DNA of 64,000 bases from Arthrobacter sp. S39 (GTDB lineage Bacteria; Actinomycetota; Actinomycetes; Actinomycetales; Micrococcaceae). The DNA lies in the NCBI RefSeq assembly GCF_004320525.1, contig NZ_SIHX01000008.1:181826-245825 (forward strand), written 5' to 3'. The notes beneath the pieces are model-generated. The model was not told the DNA's origin. It did not search any database and saw nothing but the letters and a program-made list of their open reading frames with translations. Both the position numbers and the translations under genes were made by a program. Each line of letters opens with the position of its first letter. Position 1 is the first letter of the stretch. Shown here piece after piece: positions 50,946 through 60,501 of this stretch.

Positions 50946-51486
50946 GTCGCGCGGGTACCAGCCCTCAGCTGGCTCATAGTACGGGTTTGGTGGGTCAGTC
51001 TCCGGGGTAGCGCGGGATAGCGCAATCGTGCATGGGAGTTCGTAGGTACCAAGGAGTGCTTGGGTGACTCCTTGGGCTTGCCCTACACATTCCATCGACC
51101 GGATGAACCATCTACCGAATCGGCCGTACGAGGGTTTTAACGTTCCGGAAATGCGGAATGTCAACAGAGGAAATCTTTGCCTCATAGGTTTGAGTCAACG
51201 CCGGAAGGGCTACAAAATTCGAGTTGAATCGTACTGGAAGGGGTCTGGACTGTGAAGTCTCGAAACTTGGCTTCCCGTGGAGCTGTTGAGTCGAAGTCTC
51301 GAAACTCAGCGTCCAAGGAATCAGGTGCATCGTGGTCCGGAGCGCGGGAAACGGCTGATGTTGCGCGAATGTTTATAGGGCCGTATGACGCAGCCTGCCA
51401 ACGGCCTGGTTGTTTTTGCCTGGAATCCCGTTAGCAGCTGATGTCGTGGGCGCGGCCAAGTCTTCCCTGCTTGGTGGCTTCGGCGT

Positions 51487-51816
51487 TCAGTGTGCGAGGC
51501 CCGCACCGATTTCAACCACCAAAACTCCGGCTCCGATGAGCACTATCCCGACGGCCATGAGTGGCGTCAGTGGTTCGTTGAAGAAGATGCGGGCCGATAC
51601 TGCTGTGAGTGCCACACCGCAGGCTACCCAGATTCCGTACCCCACCCCAAGAGCAAGCCCTTCGCTCAAGGCCAGGCTAAGGAAGACGAAAGCAGAGAAA
51701 TAGCCGGCAACTATGGGAATCAGCCAGAGTTTCTTCTTCAGTCCTTCCGAAGCCCGCAAGGACATGGTGGCGCTGACTTCCGTAACGATGGCCAGGCTCA
51801 GGAAAACCCAGCTCAT
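51487..51816 (-). CDS. SMR multidrug efflux subunit 2
   Basis: Small multidrug resistance protein of 109 aa with four transmembrane helices and the conserved membrane Glu in helix 1 (LAIVTEVSATMSL). The GVGYGIWVACG block lies in helix 3. ATGA overlap with the upstream SMR gene indicates coupled synthesis and a heterodimeric drug/proton antiporter like EbrAB, YkkCD or NepAB. An in-frame extension up to 51918 is discounted because of the overlap. Confidence 0.92.
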   Translation of the reverse strand: MSWVFLSLAIVTEVSATMSLRASEGLKKKLWLIPIVAGYFSAFVFLSLALSEGLALGVGYGIWVACGVALTAVSARIFFNEPLTPLMAVGIVLIGAGVLVVEIGAGLAH

Positions 51817-52166
51817 GTCGCATCTTTCGCTTCTTGGACGCGCTTGGCTTTCTGCGATCCAAGCTCGACTGTTACGACGCCCGCGAGGATGCACAGCATG
51901 CCAAGACCCATCAGCCAAGTAAGGGTCTCGTCAAAGATGAGAGCGGACAAAATAGCCGTGGTGGTTACTCCACCTGCGCCCCAGGCGCCGTAAGCGACAC
52001 TGATGGACATGCCCAAGCGCAGGCATATTGTCAGCAGTCCGAATGCTGCGATGTAGCCGACGACGACCAGCACGTACCAGCCTGGCGTTTCCATGGCGGC
52101 TTTGAGGGCGAGGGTAGCGCTCACCTCTGTCAGGATGGCACCGCCGAGTGCCAGCCACTTCTTCAC
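51813..52166 (-). CDS. SMR multidrug efflux subunit 1
   Basis: SMR protein of 117 aa with four helices, Glu in GGAILTEVSATLALKAA, and SVAYGAWGAGGV in helix 3. The C-terminal tail is charged. It overlaps by ATGA with the TetR gene upstream and with the second SMR gene downstream, so the three form one operon. The NepAB pump of Arthrobacter nicotinovorans, which exports methylamine from nicotine breakdown, has this two-gene layout; whether this pair is equivalent cannot be told. Confidence 0.92.
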   Translation of the reverse strand: MKKWLALGGAILTEVSATLALKAAMETPGWYVLVVVGYIAAFGLLTICLRLGMSISVAYGAWGAGGVTTTAILSALIFDETLTWLMGLGMLCILAGVVTVELGSQKAKRVQEAKDAT

Positions 52167-52717
52167 TCTGCTTCTCCGCCCCGGGTCAGCTCCATCAGTT
52201 GCGCCAAAATGACGGATCGATCGGCTGCGCTCGGTCTAAGTACCCCGCTGGCTTGCGCGGCCCATAAGCCATCCGCAGCCAAGCGCGCGGTCATGAGCCG
52301 GCTGCGCTGCCCAGGGGGCATACCCTCGGGCAGCGACAACCAAGGCTCAAGTGGGCCAGTCCAGGCCGCTTGCAGCTCAGGCCAATAAGCGGACTGAAAC
52401 CAAAGCGCCCATTCCGCGCGCATGTTTTCCCCCTGGGCCGCAGCCTGAATGTAGGCCCGGTACCGGTCAGCTACCGTTGCCGTCTCCGGGCTCGTGCCAA
52501 GGAGGTCAATCATTCTTCGCCGGAGTTGGTGGGCGGCATGTTCGACCAAGGCCACCATGAGTGCTTCACGGTTTGGAAAGTGGTACATCAGGCCAGGCTT
52601 GGTTAGCCCGGCTTCGCTGGCAACCCGCTCAAGGGTGATGGTGGCACCTTGGTCCGAGCCGGCTACGCGTAGGCCTGCGTCAAGGATTCGGGGGCGTTGG
52701 CTTTCTCGCACATCCAA
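52163..52717 (-). CDS. TetR-family repressor of the SMR operon
   Basis: Repressor of 184 aa. The HTH is at about 30-50 (LERVASEAGLTKPGLMYHFP), and the C-terminal domain is of the TetR_C type common in efflux regulators. The start is TTG 52717, or GTG 52711 in frame. Both overlap an 11-bp inverted repeat, and no Shine-Dalgarno is evident, so translation may be leaderless or nearly so. It probably represses itself and the two efflux genes until a drug or amine binds. Confidence 0.88.
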   Translation of the reverse strand: MDVRESQRPRILDAGLRVAGSDQGATITLERVASEAGLTKPGLMYHFPNREALMVALVEHAAHQLRRRMIDLLGTSPETATVADRYRAYIQAAAQGENMRAEWALWFQSAYWPELQAAWTGPLEPWLSLPEGMPPGQRSRLMTARLAADGLWAAQASGVLRPSAADRSVILAQLMELTRGGEAE

Positions 52718-52744
52718 ACTTTACCATCCGGAAGGTAAAGTTTG
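52715..52744 (-). promoter_or_regulatory. TetR operator of the SMR operon
   Basis: CAAACTTTACC (52715-52725) and GGTAAAGTTTG (52734-52744) are perfect inverted arms with an 8-nt spacer. The site overlaps the start codon of the TetR gene. Confidence 0.8.
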
Positions 52745-52999
52745 TCTGACGTAGGTGGTGAGTTCGTCCTAGTGGCTTCCATAAACTGCACCCTCATCGT
52801 GGCGCATACGTGCGCGTGACAACGATGTGGAGCGAGCCGGTTTCGATCGCGCGAAGGTATTGAGTCGACGCGGCTGTAGATGTCGTCGCTGACCTCGAAT
52901 GAGCCGAACCACCACGGGCCTGGAGAACTGGATCTCATCATGGCCTGCCGGTGACACCGATAAGCGTTCTTCCGTCAAGCTGGCTTGCGAGGGCAGCAG

Positions 53000-54031
53000 T
53001 CATGGCAAGTTGAAGCCGTTTCGGTAGGCGGTGTTTTTGTTGGTGTTCCAGCCTGCGATGATGCCGGCGCCCAGCATGTGGTCGGTGAGGCGTGCGAAGC
53101 GGTAGCCGGGATTGGTGTCGAGTGCGAGTTGGAGGTATTGATGGGCTTTGGATCCTCTACCTTCCCACCAGTTGATATAGCCGATGGTGGTGAGGATGGG
53201 TGCTGCGTGTTGTGGGGCTGTGAGGGTGTAGGTGTGGGTGAGGAGTTGTTTGGCCCATTCGATCCGAGACCAGTTCGGTGCCGTGGTGGTTTGGGCGAAG
53301 AGGATGTGTTCGGGTGGTTCGTCGATGCCGGGGATGTCTGCCATGAGCCGGTCGCGGATGTGGGGGAATTGGTAGTAGGCGATGAGCTTCAGGACGCTGT
53401 CGTCGGTGGGGTAGTCCTTGGTCTCCAGCATTGTGGTCCAGAGCTGGCGTGCGTCACGGGCCGCTTCAGTTGGTGACCCGTTGACGATCGTTTCCATGTG
53501 GTGTTCGACGGCGGCCGCGTGTTCTTGCTTGTCGGTCGCCACCGGGAGGGTCACCTGGTTCGAAGCTGCGATGGTGCTGCCGCGGTAGATGAATTCGGCG
53601 TTAACTTGGGAGTATTCGGTGGCGCTGAGGGGGATGGCGATGTCGGGCCCGGGTGGGGTGTCGTAGGGGGAGTACGCACTGTCGGTGACGTAGATGCCGT
53701 CGCGGATGGTGATGCCTTCCTGGGCGAGGACGCCAGTGAGGGCTGCGATCGTGGCCCGGTGCGGCCTGGCCTCGCCGGGCTCTGGCGGTTGGGTCGTGTA
53801 GAGGGCAAAGACGATGCATGTCGCTCGTTCGTCCGTGGTGAGGTAGGCGGCGACGGTGCGGGCGAAGTGGACCTCGTAGCCTGGTTGCTTGGGGAGGTCG
53901 ATGCGGAGTGTGGCGCCGACTTTGTCCATGTCGAGGGTGATGCAGACGAGGCTTTCTTGGGGCCAGAATCCTAGGGTGTGGCCGATGAAGCTGAGCAGGT
54001 CGGCGGGGTCCTTGATGGTGAGCGCATTCAT
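53000..54031 (-). CDS. DUF4192-domain protein
   Basis: Soluble protein of 343 aa matching DUF4192: the start TIKDPADLLSFIGHTLGFWPQ, ESLVCITLDM, and a C-terminal helical part with LLTIGYINWWEGRG-like and HMLGAGIIAGWN blocks. The family is common in actinobacteria, often in accessory or plasmid regions, and has no established function. The start ATG 54031 follows gggagacagg; a 21-codon extension is open upstream. Neighbouring genes suggest an acquired segment. Confidence 0.85.
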   Translation of the reverse strand: MNALTIKDPADLLSFIGHTLGFWPQESLVCITLDMDKVGATLRIDLPKQPGYEVHFARTVAAYLTTDERATCIVFALYTTQPPEPGEARPHRATIAALTGVLAQEGITIRDGIYVTDSAYSPYDTPPGPDIAIPLSATEYSQVNAEFIYRGSTIAASNQVTLPVATDKQEHAAAVEHHMETIVNGSPTEAARDARQLWTTMLETKDYPTDDSVLKLIAYYQFPHIRDRLMADIPGIDEPPEHILFAQTTTAPNWSRIEWAKQLLTHTYTLTAPQHAAPILTTIGYINWWEGRGSKAHQYLQLALDTNPGYRFARLTDHMLGAGIIAGWNTNKNTAYRNGFNLP

Positions 54032-54720
54032 TGTCCTGTCTCCCTTATGTGTTGTCTCACGTGACTCGCAGTGGATACCGCTCGAGGGGACCACCGTGCC
54101 GATCGCGGCGCAACCAATAGGCTCAGCGAGCGTTCGGCTATTTAGAAGGCCCTACGGCAGAGATGCATCTGGTAATTCATGCGGATCCATAGCCGCGGCA
54201 CCATGACCGTTGACGTCCCAAACTTCATCCCGCAGTAACAGGTCCAGCCAGGGACAGTGGTGCTGCTTTGCAGGTTGATCCCACCGATCGCGCACATGGG
54301 CGTCAGAGTGCACGGGCTTGGTTAGCCCAGACAGTCAGATGCCTATAGGAGAGGGGGCTGGTCGAAGACGCGACATACGCGCCGTTATCGGCAGGGGACG
54401 TAAGACGGGGCCATGCATATCTGATGCAACTTGAGATGGACACCGCAGAGTCCCCGCCCGCACTTGAGTAAACACCGTCACGCGTCTGTGTCGGTGCCGG
54501 CGTCAAAATCTCTCGTCCACGGAACGGAGGTTGCTGAGTTCCGGGATGACTCCGGGGCTGTCCTGCGTGGCTGAGCCCTCACACATTCCCCAACTCGGCC
54601 GCGGCCATGTACATGTCTCTCTGAGGCTCCTATACAGCGACGCGTACTGAGGGTTCATATAGGATGGCCGGGGCCGCCGGGCAATGGGCGCCTTGAAAAG
54701 AAGCGGAGTCCTTAGAAACC
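54032..54720. other. 689 bp without a recognisable gene
   Basis: Frames here are short and lack good ribosome sites. No repeats or RNA genes are recognised. It separates the DUF4192 gene (minus) from the 227-aa gene (plus) and should contain both promoters. Confidence 0.5.
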
Positions 54721-55404
54721 ATGGCTACTATCCCTGAGTTCCCTCACGCTTATTCCTCAGAGCTGAGTGTGTCTTCGGCTACCCTCGACCGTTTCGGACG
54801 TCGAAACGATGATGGCCTCACAGCGACAGTGGCTGAATACATGCGCAACTCGGGGTTTGTCATAGAAGTCACCCAGCCGACTGGACTTGGTGGGGGAGGG
54901 TTCATCGAATACAAAGTGACTGCCGGTATGATCGTCACTGCGGTAAAGGCCTTAGGAGCCGCGGCGCGTTGGGCGGTAGACGCAATAAGAAAGAAACAGC
55001 AGGCAAAGCTTAATACGCGCTTGCCGCCTGTGTGGATTCAGTTTTCCGCCAAACATCAGGGTGGAGCGGTGCCGCTACCGGACGCAGGCTTGCTCGTGGG
55101 CATTATTGCTGTCCTCCCTGGGTTGCTTAGCCATCTGGAGGAGAAGTTTCCGAATCGCCAGTTCATCTTTGGCGGCGTCTCCGATTGGTATGAGGCACCC
55201 GAAGATTCCTCTCAGTCCCGAAGGATCGTCTTTGAAATAGCTGGGGCGGATCTCAGCCCTGGCCGCCTTCTTCGCATGGCGCAGATACTTGAGGACAACC
55301 TGGCTCACTCCGAAGTCATAGTCCGGCTGGTAAGAACCCGGAAATGGCTGCCGCGGAAGGTAGAAATCCAAAAATCGAAAACTCTTTGTGGCCAGGATGA
55401 TTAG
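54721..55404 (+). CDS. Hypothetical protein, 227 aa
   Basis: Not recognised. After a polar N-terminus of about 60 residues there is a helical, hydrophobic-to-basic stretch (GMIVTAVKALGAAARWAVDA then IRKKQQAK, about 69-96), then an alpha/beta-looking part with LLVGIIAVLPGLLSHLEEKF and a C-terminal basic tail. The layout of a short domain, helix and second domain resembles effector-associated small components of bacterial conflict systems, but I cannot assign a family. It converges on the HEPN-motif gene. A ggag element lies 12 nt before the ATG. Confidence 0.7.
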   Translation: MATIPEFPHAYSSELSVSSATLDRFGRRNDDGLTATVAEYMRNSGFVIEVTQPTGLGGGGFIEYKVTAGMIVTAVKALGAAARWAVDAIRKKQQAKLNTRLPPVWIQFSAKHQGGAVPLPDAGLLVGIIAVLPGLLSHLEEKFPNRQFIFGGVSDWYEAPEDSSQSRRIVFEIAGADLSPGRLLRMAQILEDNLAHSEVIVRLVRTRKWLPRKVEIQKSKTLCGQDD

Positions 55405-55533
55405 ACCAGTCAAAGCCTGCCATCAGTCAGTGCCCGTATGTGAGCCTCTAAGCCTTGGGAGTTCGGTTGGCGAAGTCTTCGGTGTAAATCAAACGCGCTA
55501 CATAAGTCCGGAAGTTTCGCACCTTGCACGGAA

Positions 55534-57144
55534 TCAGGCAAGCCGAGGTGGGATCAGGCAGACTTGCCAGCGACGATATGGATGGGCTGGGTTTAGTTCA
55601 CCGATAGTCTGCCACATCAGCGAAGCTCCCGGGGCAACACGGTGGGGGCGAATTACTGTGGACATCGGCATTGGTGGAGGCGGTTCGGACATCAGTTTGG
55701 CAACTTGTGCGGCTAGCTTTTCTTCCAGCACGGGAGGAGCTACTTGCGCGGCGAGTCCGCTGTCGTTGTCTTGTAGGAACCAGAGATGAAGTCCATTGGG
55801 GTACCTGACTAGGAAAAGGTCCGCGTTCTCTGCGCTTCCAACGTGGCAGCCGGCTCTGATACGGGTTACCTCTTCGTTCCAGCGTCGAAAATACTGGCCG
55901 GGCGCCGGCGGGAGGTACGAGTTGTCTTGCCTGACTGCCTGTTGGAACGCGGTAATTTTACCCCTGCGCGCGAGGCCCTCGGCGCCGAGGAAAATCTGAG
56001 TGGTCGCCGGATACTCCCGCATATTAGCGGCTAACCGATCGCCGATGTATTGCTCAAGCGCTTCCAGGCTTTCAAAGGCAGCTTGTATCATTCGATCATC
56101 AGGGGTGTGGCCCCCATGCACGGCCCTATTGCGCAGATCAGCTAGATTGACCCGCCAGTTACGAATAGGCCCTGGTTGTTTGGTGTTCCACTGGCCCCCC
56201 AATCGGCCGGCGAACTGTGAGGTCACTTTCTTGGTGACCGTATCTTTAGTATCTAAAATTTTCGCCACAGCAGCGCTGTCCAAATCTTCCTCCCACATCA
56301 TTAGGAGCATGATCTCGACCAGCAGCGCCTCCGCGGCGGCGCCGGCCAATATGATGGCCGACAGGTTCTTGCCACACGCGTATGCCATACGTGCTTCTCG
56401 TCGCATGTCACTGAACGCCGTGAACAGATTAGGGGAATAATCGTTGAACGCTTGGCTTAACTGTTTGATCTTTTCCTGGGGCAGCTCGGGACCCCGAAAA
56501 CTACTTGCATACTGCTCGTCCTGGTTCGCCACGAACATAGTCATCTCAGGTTTCGCGAATATCTCACCGGAGGAAAGCACGACGGGGAGGATCGCCGGAA
56601 GGCTCTTTCTCACTACGAGACTAAGAGGTCTCGTTGTGACTATGTGGTGCGACCTCTGAAATGAGCGCAGGATACTGAGTGCATTGTCGAAGCCGGTTGA
56701 CAGTCCATCCTCATCCGCTAGTGCTAGCGGTCCCGTGATCTCGGCGACGGTGACGCTTCGGGGCCTGTGAAAAGACGATGTACGCTCCTTCCCTCTTCCG
56801 CCTAACGTGTCCATGACGGCGGCGAGAGCTGTATCTGGAGTTTTGTGTTCGGATTGGTGGAATCGCACCTGCGTACGGAACACACTTTCCAGGCCTTGAC
56901 GCTTCCCCATAGACACAGACGGTGATTTGTCTCTTGGATCCAATACCTCAGCTATCGGCACCTCGTATAAGTGCGGAACGTCCAGAGGCTCAGGCAGTGG
57001 GATGAAGTATGCCACGACGGCTGTTTCTGGGGTCCACTGGCGACGCAGTGAGTGCGGCACGGAGTAGCGAGGCCACCTTGAGATTACGGGGGCAATGAAG
57101 TTGAGGCTCAATTGCCGCGGGCTCTTGCTCGCCACTTCATCCAT
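55534..57144 (-). CDS. Protein with HEPN-like R-x4-H motif, 536 aa
   Basis: No full-length family is recognised. Residues 255-375 are a helical module, NLSAIILAGAAAEALLVEIM followed by VNLADLRNRAVHGG. R338-x4-H343 is the catalytic pattern of HEPN ribonucleases, and the spacing to the preceding helix fits that fold. The N-terminal 200 residues look alpha/beta, and a C-terminal Pro-rich tail follows. Aaggaat lies 6 nt before the ATG. HEPN proteins are frequent toxins or effectors in phage defence. It lies 329 bp downstream of the membrane NTPase gene on the same strand. Confidence 0.75.
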   Translation of the reverse strand: MDEVASKSPRQLSLNFIAPVISRWPRYSVPHSLRRQWTPETAVVAYFIPLPEPLDVPHLYEVPIAEVLDPRDKSPSVSMGKRQGLESVFRTQVRFHQSEHKTPDTALAAVMDTLGGRGKERTSSFHRPRSVTVAEITGPLALADEDGLSTGFDNALSILRSFQRSHHIVTTRPLSLVVRKSLPAILPVVLSSGEIFAKPEMTMFVANQDEQYASSFRGPELPQEKIKQLSQAFNDYSPNLFTAFSDMRREARMAYACGKNLSAIILAGAAAEALLVEIMLLMMWEEDLDSAAVAKILDTKDTVTKKVTSQFAGRLGGQWNTKQPGPIRNWRVNLADLRNRAVHGGHTPDDRMIQAAFESLEALEQYIGDRLAANMREYPATTQIFLGAEGLARRGKITAFQQAVRQDNSYLPPAPGQYFRRWNEEVTRIRAGCHVGSAENADLFLVRYPNGLHLWFLQDNDSGLAAQVAPPVLEEKLAAQVAKLMSEPPPPMPMSTVIRPHRVAPGASLMWQTIGELNPAHPYRRWQVCLIPPRLA

Positions 57145-57242
57145 TTTTATTCCTTCAACCTGCCAGTCGATGCAACCACAGCATCAAGTCTGCTCCAGTC
57201 GTTTAGAGCAGGGCGTTACCCGCTTCTAGTGGTTCAACCTCC

Positions 57243-57498
57243 AATGACCAAATACTATTGGCGGCCCCAGGGTATTCGCACGCGCGACCCGTTCAAAGCC
57301 GCGTGGTACTCCGCAGATAACGGACAACCGTTTTTGCGAGGGTCCGCTTTGTTGAGTTTCACCAAGACACATCGACGCCGGTTCACTACCATCGGTTTGG
57401 ACGAATTTTTGAATGCGCTAGTCACCTGTGACTCGTCGGGCAGCGAGGATTCAGTGGCAGTAGTACGGTGCTGTTACTTCTCCTTCGCCTTCAGATGA
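57243..57498 (+). CDS. Possible small ORF between the HEPN and NTPase genes
   Basis: An 84-codon plus-strand frame (open from 57112) beginning MTKYYWRPQGIRTRDPF and overlapping the 3' end of the NTPase gene by 25 bp. It has no recognised family and no clear ribosome site. It fills an otherwise empty 329-bp gap and is listed for completeness. Confidence 0.2.
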
Positions 57499-59876
57499 TC
57501 ATTCAGCACCTTAAGACACTCAGCCGCGTGCCGGTGGCCCATCGTGGAGGCCTGCCCAAGCAGCCCCAGTGCTTCGTCGTAGTCCTCTCGTTCGGCTGCA
57601 ATCATGCCTAGTTTGGTTATTGATCGAGGTTCCTTCATGCTTGCGGCCTTTTTGAATAACTCCTCTGCCTCCTGCTGTTTGCCCTTGTCTTCAAGGTCGT
57701 CAGCGAGGAGGAACATCGCCAAAGGAAGTCCTAAATTGGATGCCTGCTGATAGAGGGCTGTTGCTTCCCCCTTTCGATCCTCCTCTGAGAGAAGAAGGCC
57801 GAGGTTCACCATGCTCTGGGCATCGCCGTCGGTAATTGCTTTTCGGTATTGCACTTTGGCTTCTTCAATACGGCCGCTACGCGCAAGGAGGACTCCCAGA
57901 CAATGTATTCCGAAGGTGAAACCCTGTTCGGCCGACCTTCTGAGTAGCTTCTCGGCGCCGTCGAGTTCTCCGCGCTCAGCCATTCTTTTTCCCTGTAACG
58001 CCAGCCCATATGCGTCACCTCTATCGGCCGCCATCGTTGCGAGCCTCTCGGCTTCGGCGTGGTTCCCCATACCCTCCATGTGCGAGGCAAGCACGGCCAT
58101 GGCCGCCGGGTTACCATGTCGGACCGCCCGAGACAAGAGACGTTCAGCTTCTGCGTGTTCGCCCCGTCGAGAAAGAATGAGGGACAACTGATGCATCCCT
58201 GCCCCATTGCCCCTGGCCGTCGCAGCCCTGTAGAGGGCCTCGGCCTGCTCCTGCCGACCCTCGCCCTCTAACTGCATGCCATAGTTGGTCATCCCAAGAC
58301 CGCTGCCTGCGACAGCGGCCCGCCTGTACCAGCCGCGGCCCTCGTCCTCTTCCCCTCGGCGCATCATGATAAACCCCAAATTGGCCATGGCATCAGCGTC
58401 GCCATTGACTGCGGCCTCTCGGAGCAAACTCTCGGCTTCCTCCGTTCTGCCACTACGTAAAAGGATGACCGCTAGGCCCGTCATACCATGAGGGCTGCCC
58501 GCCTCAGCTGCCCTACGGTGTAGGGTTTCTGCCTCAGCGATTCGATTTTGCCTCTCAAGTGCCGTTGCGAGGTTTGCCATTCCTTCGGGGTCGCCCATTT
58601 CTGCTGCTCGAACGAAAAATCGTTCAGCTATCTCCTGGCGCCCCAGCATATGTGCGGAAACTCCGGCAGTGTTCAGTCGCCCAGGTGAAGCATCACTCTG
58701 AGCTGCTGCCTCCCACACTTCGTTCGGAATCGCCTTCCTAGAGGACGCTACGTGGTCCACGAGGTAGTCAAAGGGGCGGAGGTTACCGTCGCTGGCCCGG
58801 GCAATGAGCCTGTAGGTGCTCCCGCCTGACGAGTTATCGGTGGCCCATGCCAGACCTGACCGTACTTCCTCAGGATCTAGCGGTGAGGAAGGCTCTGCGA
58901 GATAGAGACCGCTAAGCTTGATAGCTGTTTCCTCCGGTATGGCCTCACTAATGCCCGTTCGTTGCCAGTCAATGGCAACAAGTACGAGTGCCGCTCCAAT
59001 TGGGGTGGTAACACGCCCGCTTTCTAACCTCTCAACGGCCAAGAACCCTCCTCCCGCATATGTTCCCAACCCGTGCTTCAGGATGCCGTCGCGGATCCGT
59101 GGGATCGGACTAAGGGCAGCTAACTTATTGCGTTCCTCCGGGGCATTCTTAAGGCGTACGACGCGAAACCTAAGGAGGGTGTCCCATTGGGTCCGGGGCA
59201 TATCATCACTCGGCTGAAACCGTTCGTAGAAGATTTCTCGCATGGTAGCAACGACCACATTTCCAGCTTGTTGGAGCTGGTCAATCCACTTAGTCTTCAA
59301 GTTCTTCGGATCAGCGAGGTACCTCTCGAGATCGTCCAGCCACACTATTGATTCCACAGGGATTTCTCCCGCATTCATCAGGGTTGCGAGGCCATCAGGA
59401 ATGTCCGGAATGACAACCTGGCGGTTGGGGAAGAGCTCAGCGACCAATTTGGACGCCATTCTCGTTTTTCCTACCATGGAGTCGCCCAGCACGAGTACGG
59501 GCCGTTCCTCTTCAAAAGCCTCCACGACCTCAGTTTCGGCGTCACGGTCCAGGTAAGGTATCCCCACCAGCGACTCGTGGACCCCCCAAATGCTGAGGGA
59601 TACATCCTTGGCCAGCGGTGCATCCACTGCCTCGGGCCCGCTGGTCCTCATGGCTTGCTGGCGTACTCCGGCACTGGTGTCTTTGGCCTTTGCCTTGTCC
59701 TTTGCCGCCTGGACGACAACACCTCCCGCCACGCAGACGATGGCAAGCAGGCCAAGCACCCAAGCAGGCCAACCGACGCGACTGGTGACTGCGGTTCCCG
59801 CAGCGAAGAGTCCGGCGAAGAACAGAAGCCAAGGGGAGAGTTCGCGGCGCTTTCTTGGGTGCCAACTTGAAGACAC
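57474..59876 (-). CDS. Membrane-anchored P-loop NTPase with TPR/Sel1-like repeats
   Basis: Protein of 800 aa. Two N-terminal transmembrane helices (about 15-31 and 37-57) are followed by a charged linker. The P-loop domain has Walker A GDSMVGKT (131-138) and Walker B SIVWLDDLE (D181, D182), in the style of STAND/NLR-like NTPases. From about residue 400 there are some ten repeats of 36 residues, each like GDPEGMANLATALERQNRIA, intermediate between TPR and Sel1. The GTG start has agggggaa upstream. TM anchor, NTPase switch and repeat sensor is a layout seen in bacterial immune or signalling proteins. The role is inferred. Confidence 0.82.
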   Translation of the reverse strand: MSSSWHPRKRRELSPWLLFFAGLFAAGTAVTSRVGWPAWVLGLLAIVCVAGGVVVQAAKDKAKAKDTSAGVRQQAMRTSGPEAVDAPLAKDVSLSIWGVHESLVGIPYLDRDAETEVVEAFEEERPVLVLGDSMVGKTRMASKLVAELFPNRQVVIPDIPDGLATLMNAGEIPVESIVWLDDLERYLADPKNLKTKWIDQLQQAGNVVVATMREIFYERFQPSDDMPRTQWDTLLRFRVVRLKNAPEERNKLAALSPIPRIRDGILKHGLGTYAGGGFLAVERLESGRVTTPIGAALVLVAIDWQRTGISEAIPEETAIKLSGLYLAEPSSPLDPEEVRSGLAWATDNSSGGSTYRLIARASDGNLRPFDYLVDHVASSRKAIPNEVWEAAAQSDASPGRLNTAGVSAHMLGRQEIAERFFVRAAEMGDPEGMANLATALERQNRIAEAETLHRRAAEAGSPHGMTGLAVILLRSGRTEEAESLLREAAVNGDADAMANLGFIMMRRGEEDEGRGWYRRAAVAGSGLGMTNYGMQLEGEGRQEQAEALYRAATARGNGAGMHQLSLILSRRGEHAEAERLLSRAVRHGNPAAMAVLASHMEGMGNHAEAERLATMAADRGDAYGLALQGKRMAERGELDGAEKLLRRSAEQGFTFGIHCLGVLLARSGRIEEAKVQYRKAITDGDAQSMVNLGLLLSEEDRKGEATALYQQASNLGLPLAMFLLADDLEDKGKQQEAEELFKKAASMKEPRSITKLGMIAAEREDYDEALGLLGQASTMGHRHAAECLKVLNDHLKAKEK

Positions 59877-60365
59877 AGATTCCCCCTGGAGATCGTAGTT
59901 CGAATAGGACCGCTGGTCCTTCCAGAAGTGTAGGCATGCCTTCCGTCAGACATGAAGGTGGAATTCGTGCCAAGCCAGGCCACGGCAGTTCAGCCAGCCG
60001 AAGACGCGGGCTCCCGGGGCTGTTACTTGTGTATCCAGCCAACTCGCCTTAAAAGGTCGCTCGGGCGGGAAGAGGCGGACGTTACGATCGGCTCCGCTGT
60101 GGCGGAGGTGGTCCCTGCTGACTTCCTGGAGGCCAGGCCTATAGGTTGGTCATGCAGGTCGCTGTTCGTTTTTCCATGAGGCGTTAGGCGAGGAGGGACC
60201 GGCCACCATGATGTTCGTCGATTCCAGCAGAACGGCCGCACCGTAGTGCGGTGCTTATCCGGCCGGTCCGGTTCCGGAGGCCTACTCATCAAATTCGAGC
60301 GGAATCGCGCCCTTCACGGACGGCCGTTCAAGCAGCCCGATTGGGTGGCCGAAGTGGGCAAAAAG

Positions 60366-60390
60366 AGGGTGTGCACAATGTGCACACCCT
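60366..60390. repeat. Perfect 25-bp palindrome
   Basis: AGGGTGTGCACA and TGTGCACACCCT flank a single A. It shares the form GTGTGNACA-N-TGTNCACAC with the palindrome at 60854-60872. The 604 bp from 59877 to 60480 otherwise show no gene. Confidence 0.75.
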
Positions 60391-60480
60391 GGGCTTCGGA
60401 TCGGGTCGTACTGGTGCCGGACTGGCTCGGATTCCGCATGTTTCCGCCACGTCCCAGCGATAACAAGGAGGGGAATCGCG

Positions 60481-60501
60481 TTCGAGTCCCACCTCGGGCA
60501 C
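60481..60501 (+). other. tRNA 3'-end fragment, candidate attachment site
   Basis: TTCGAGTCCCACCTCGGGCA plus C matches a tRNA from the T-loop to the acceptor end. The 5' T-stem (tcgcg) does not pair with cccac, and no tRNA body lies upstream. Only the 3' part is present, as expected for an attL/attR left by integration into a tRNA gene. Confidence 0.5.

Noticed and set aside
50754..51185. 143-codon minus frame containing EGWYPRDDKRSV
   Set aside because: Overlaps the debranching-type gene start and promoter. A similar GWRRGGDKRSV reading before the second copy reflects conserved promoter DNA rather than a protein.
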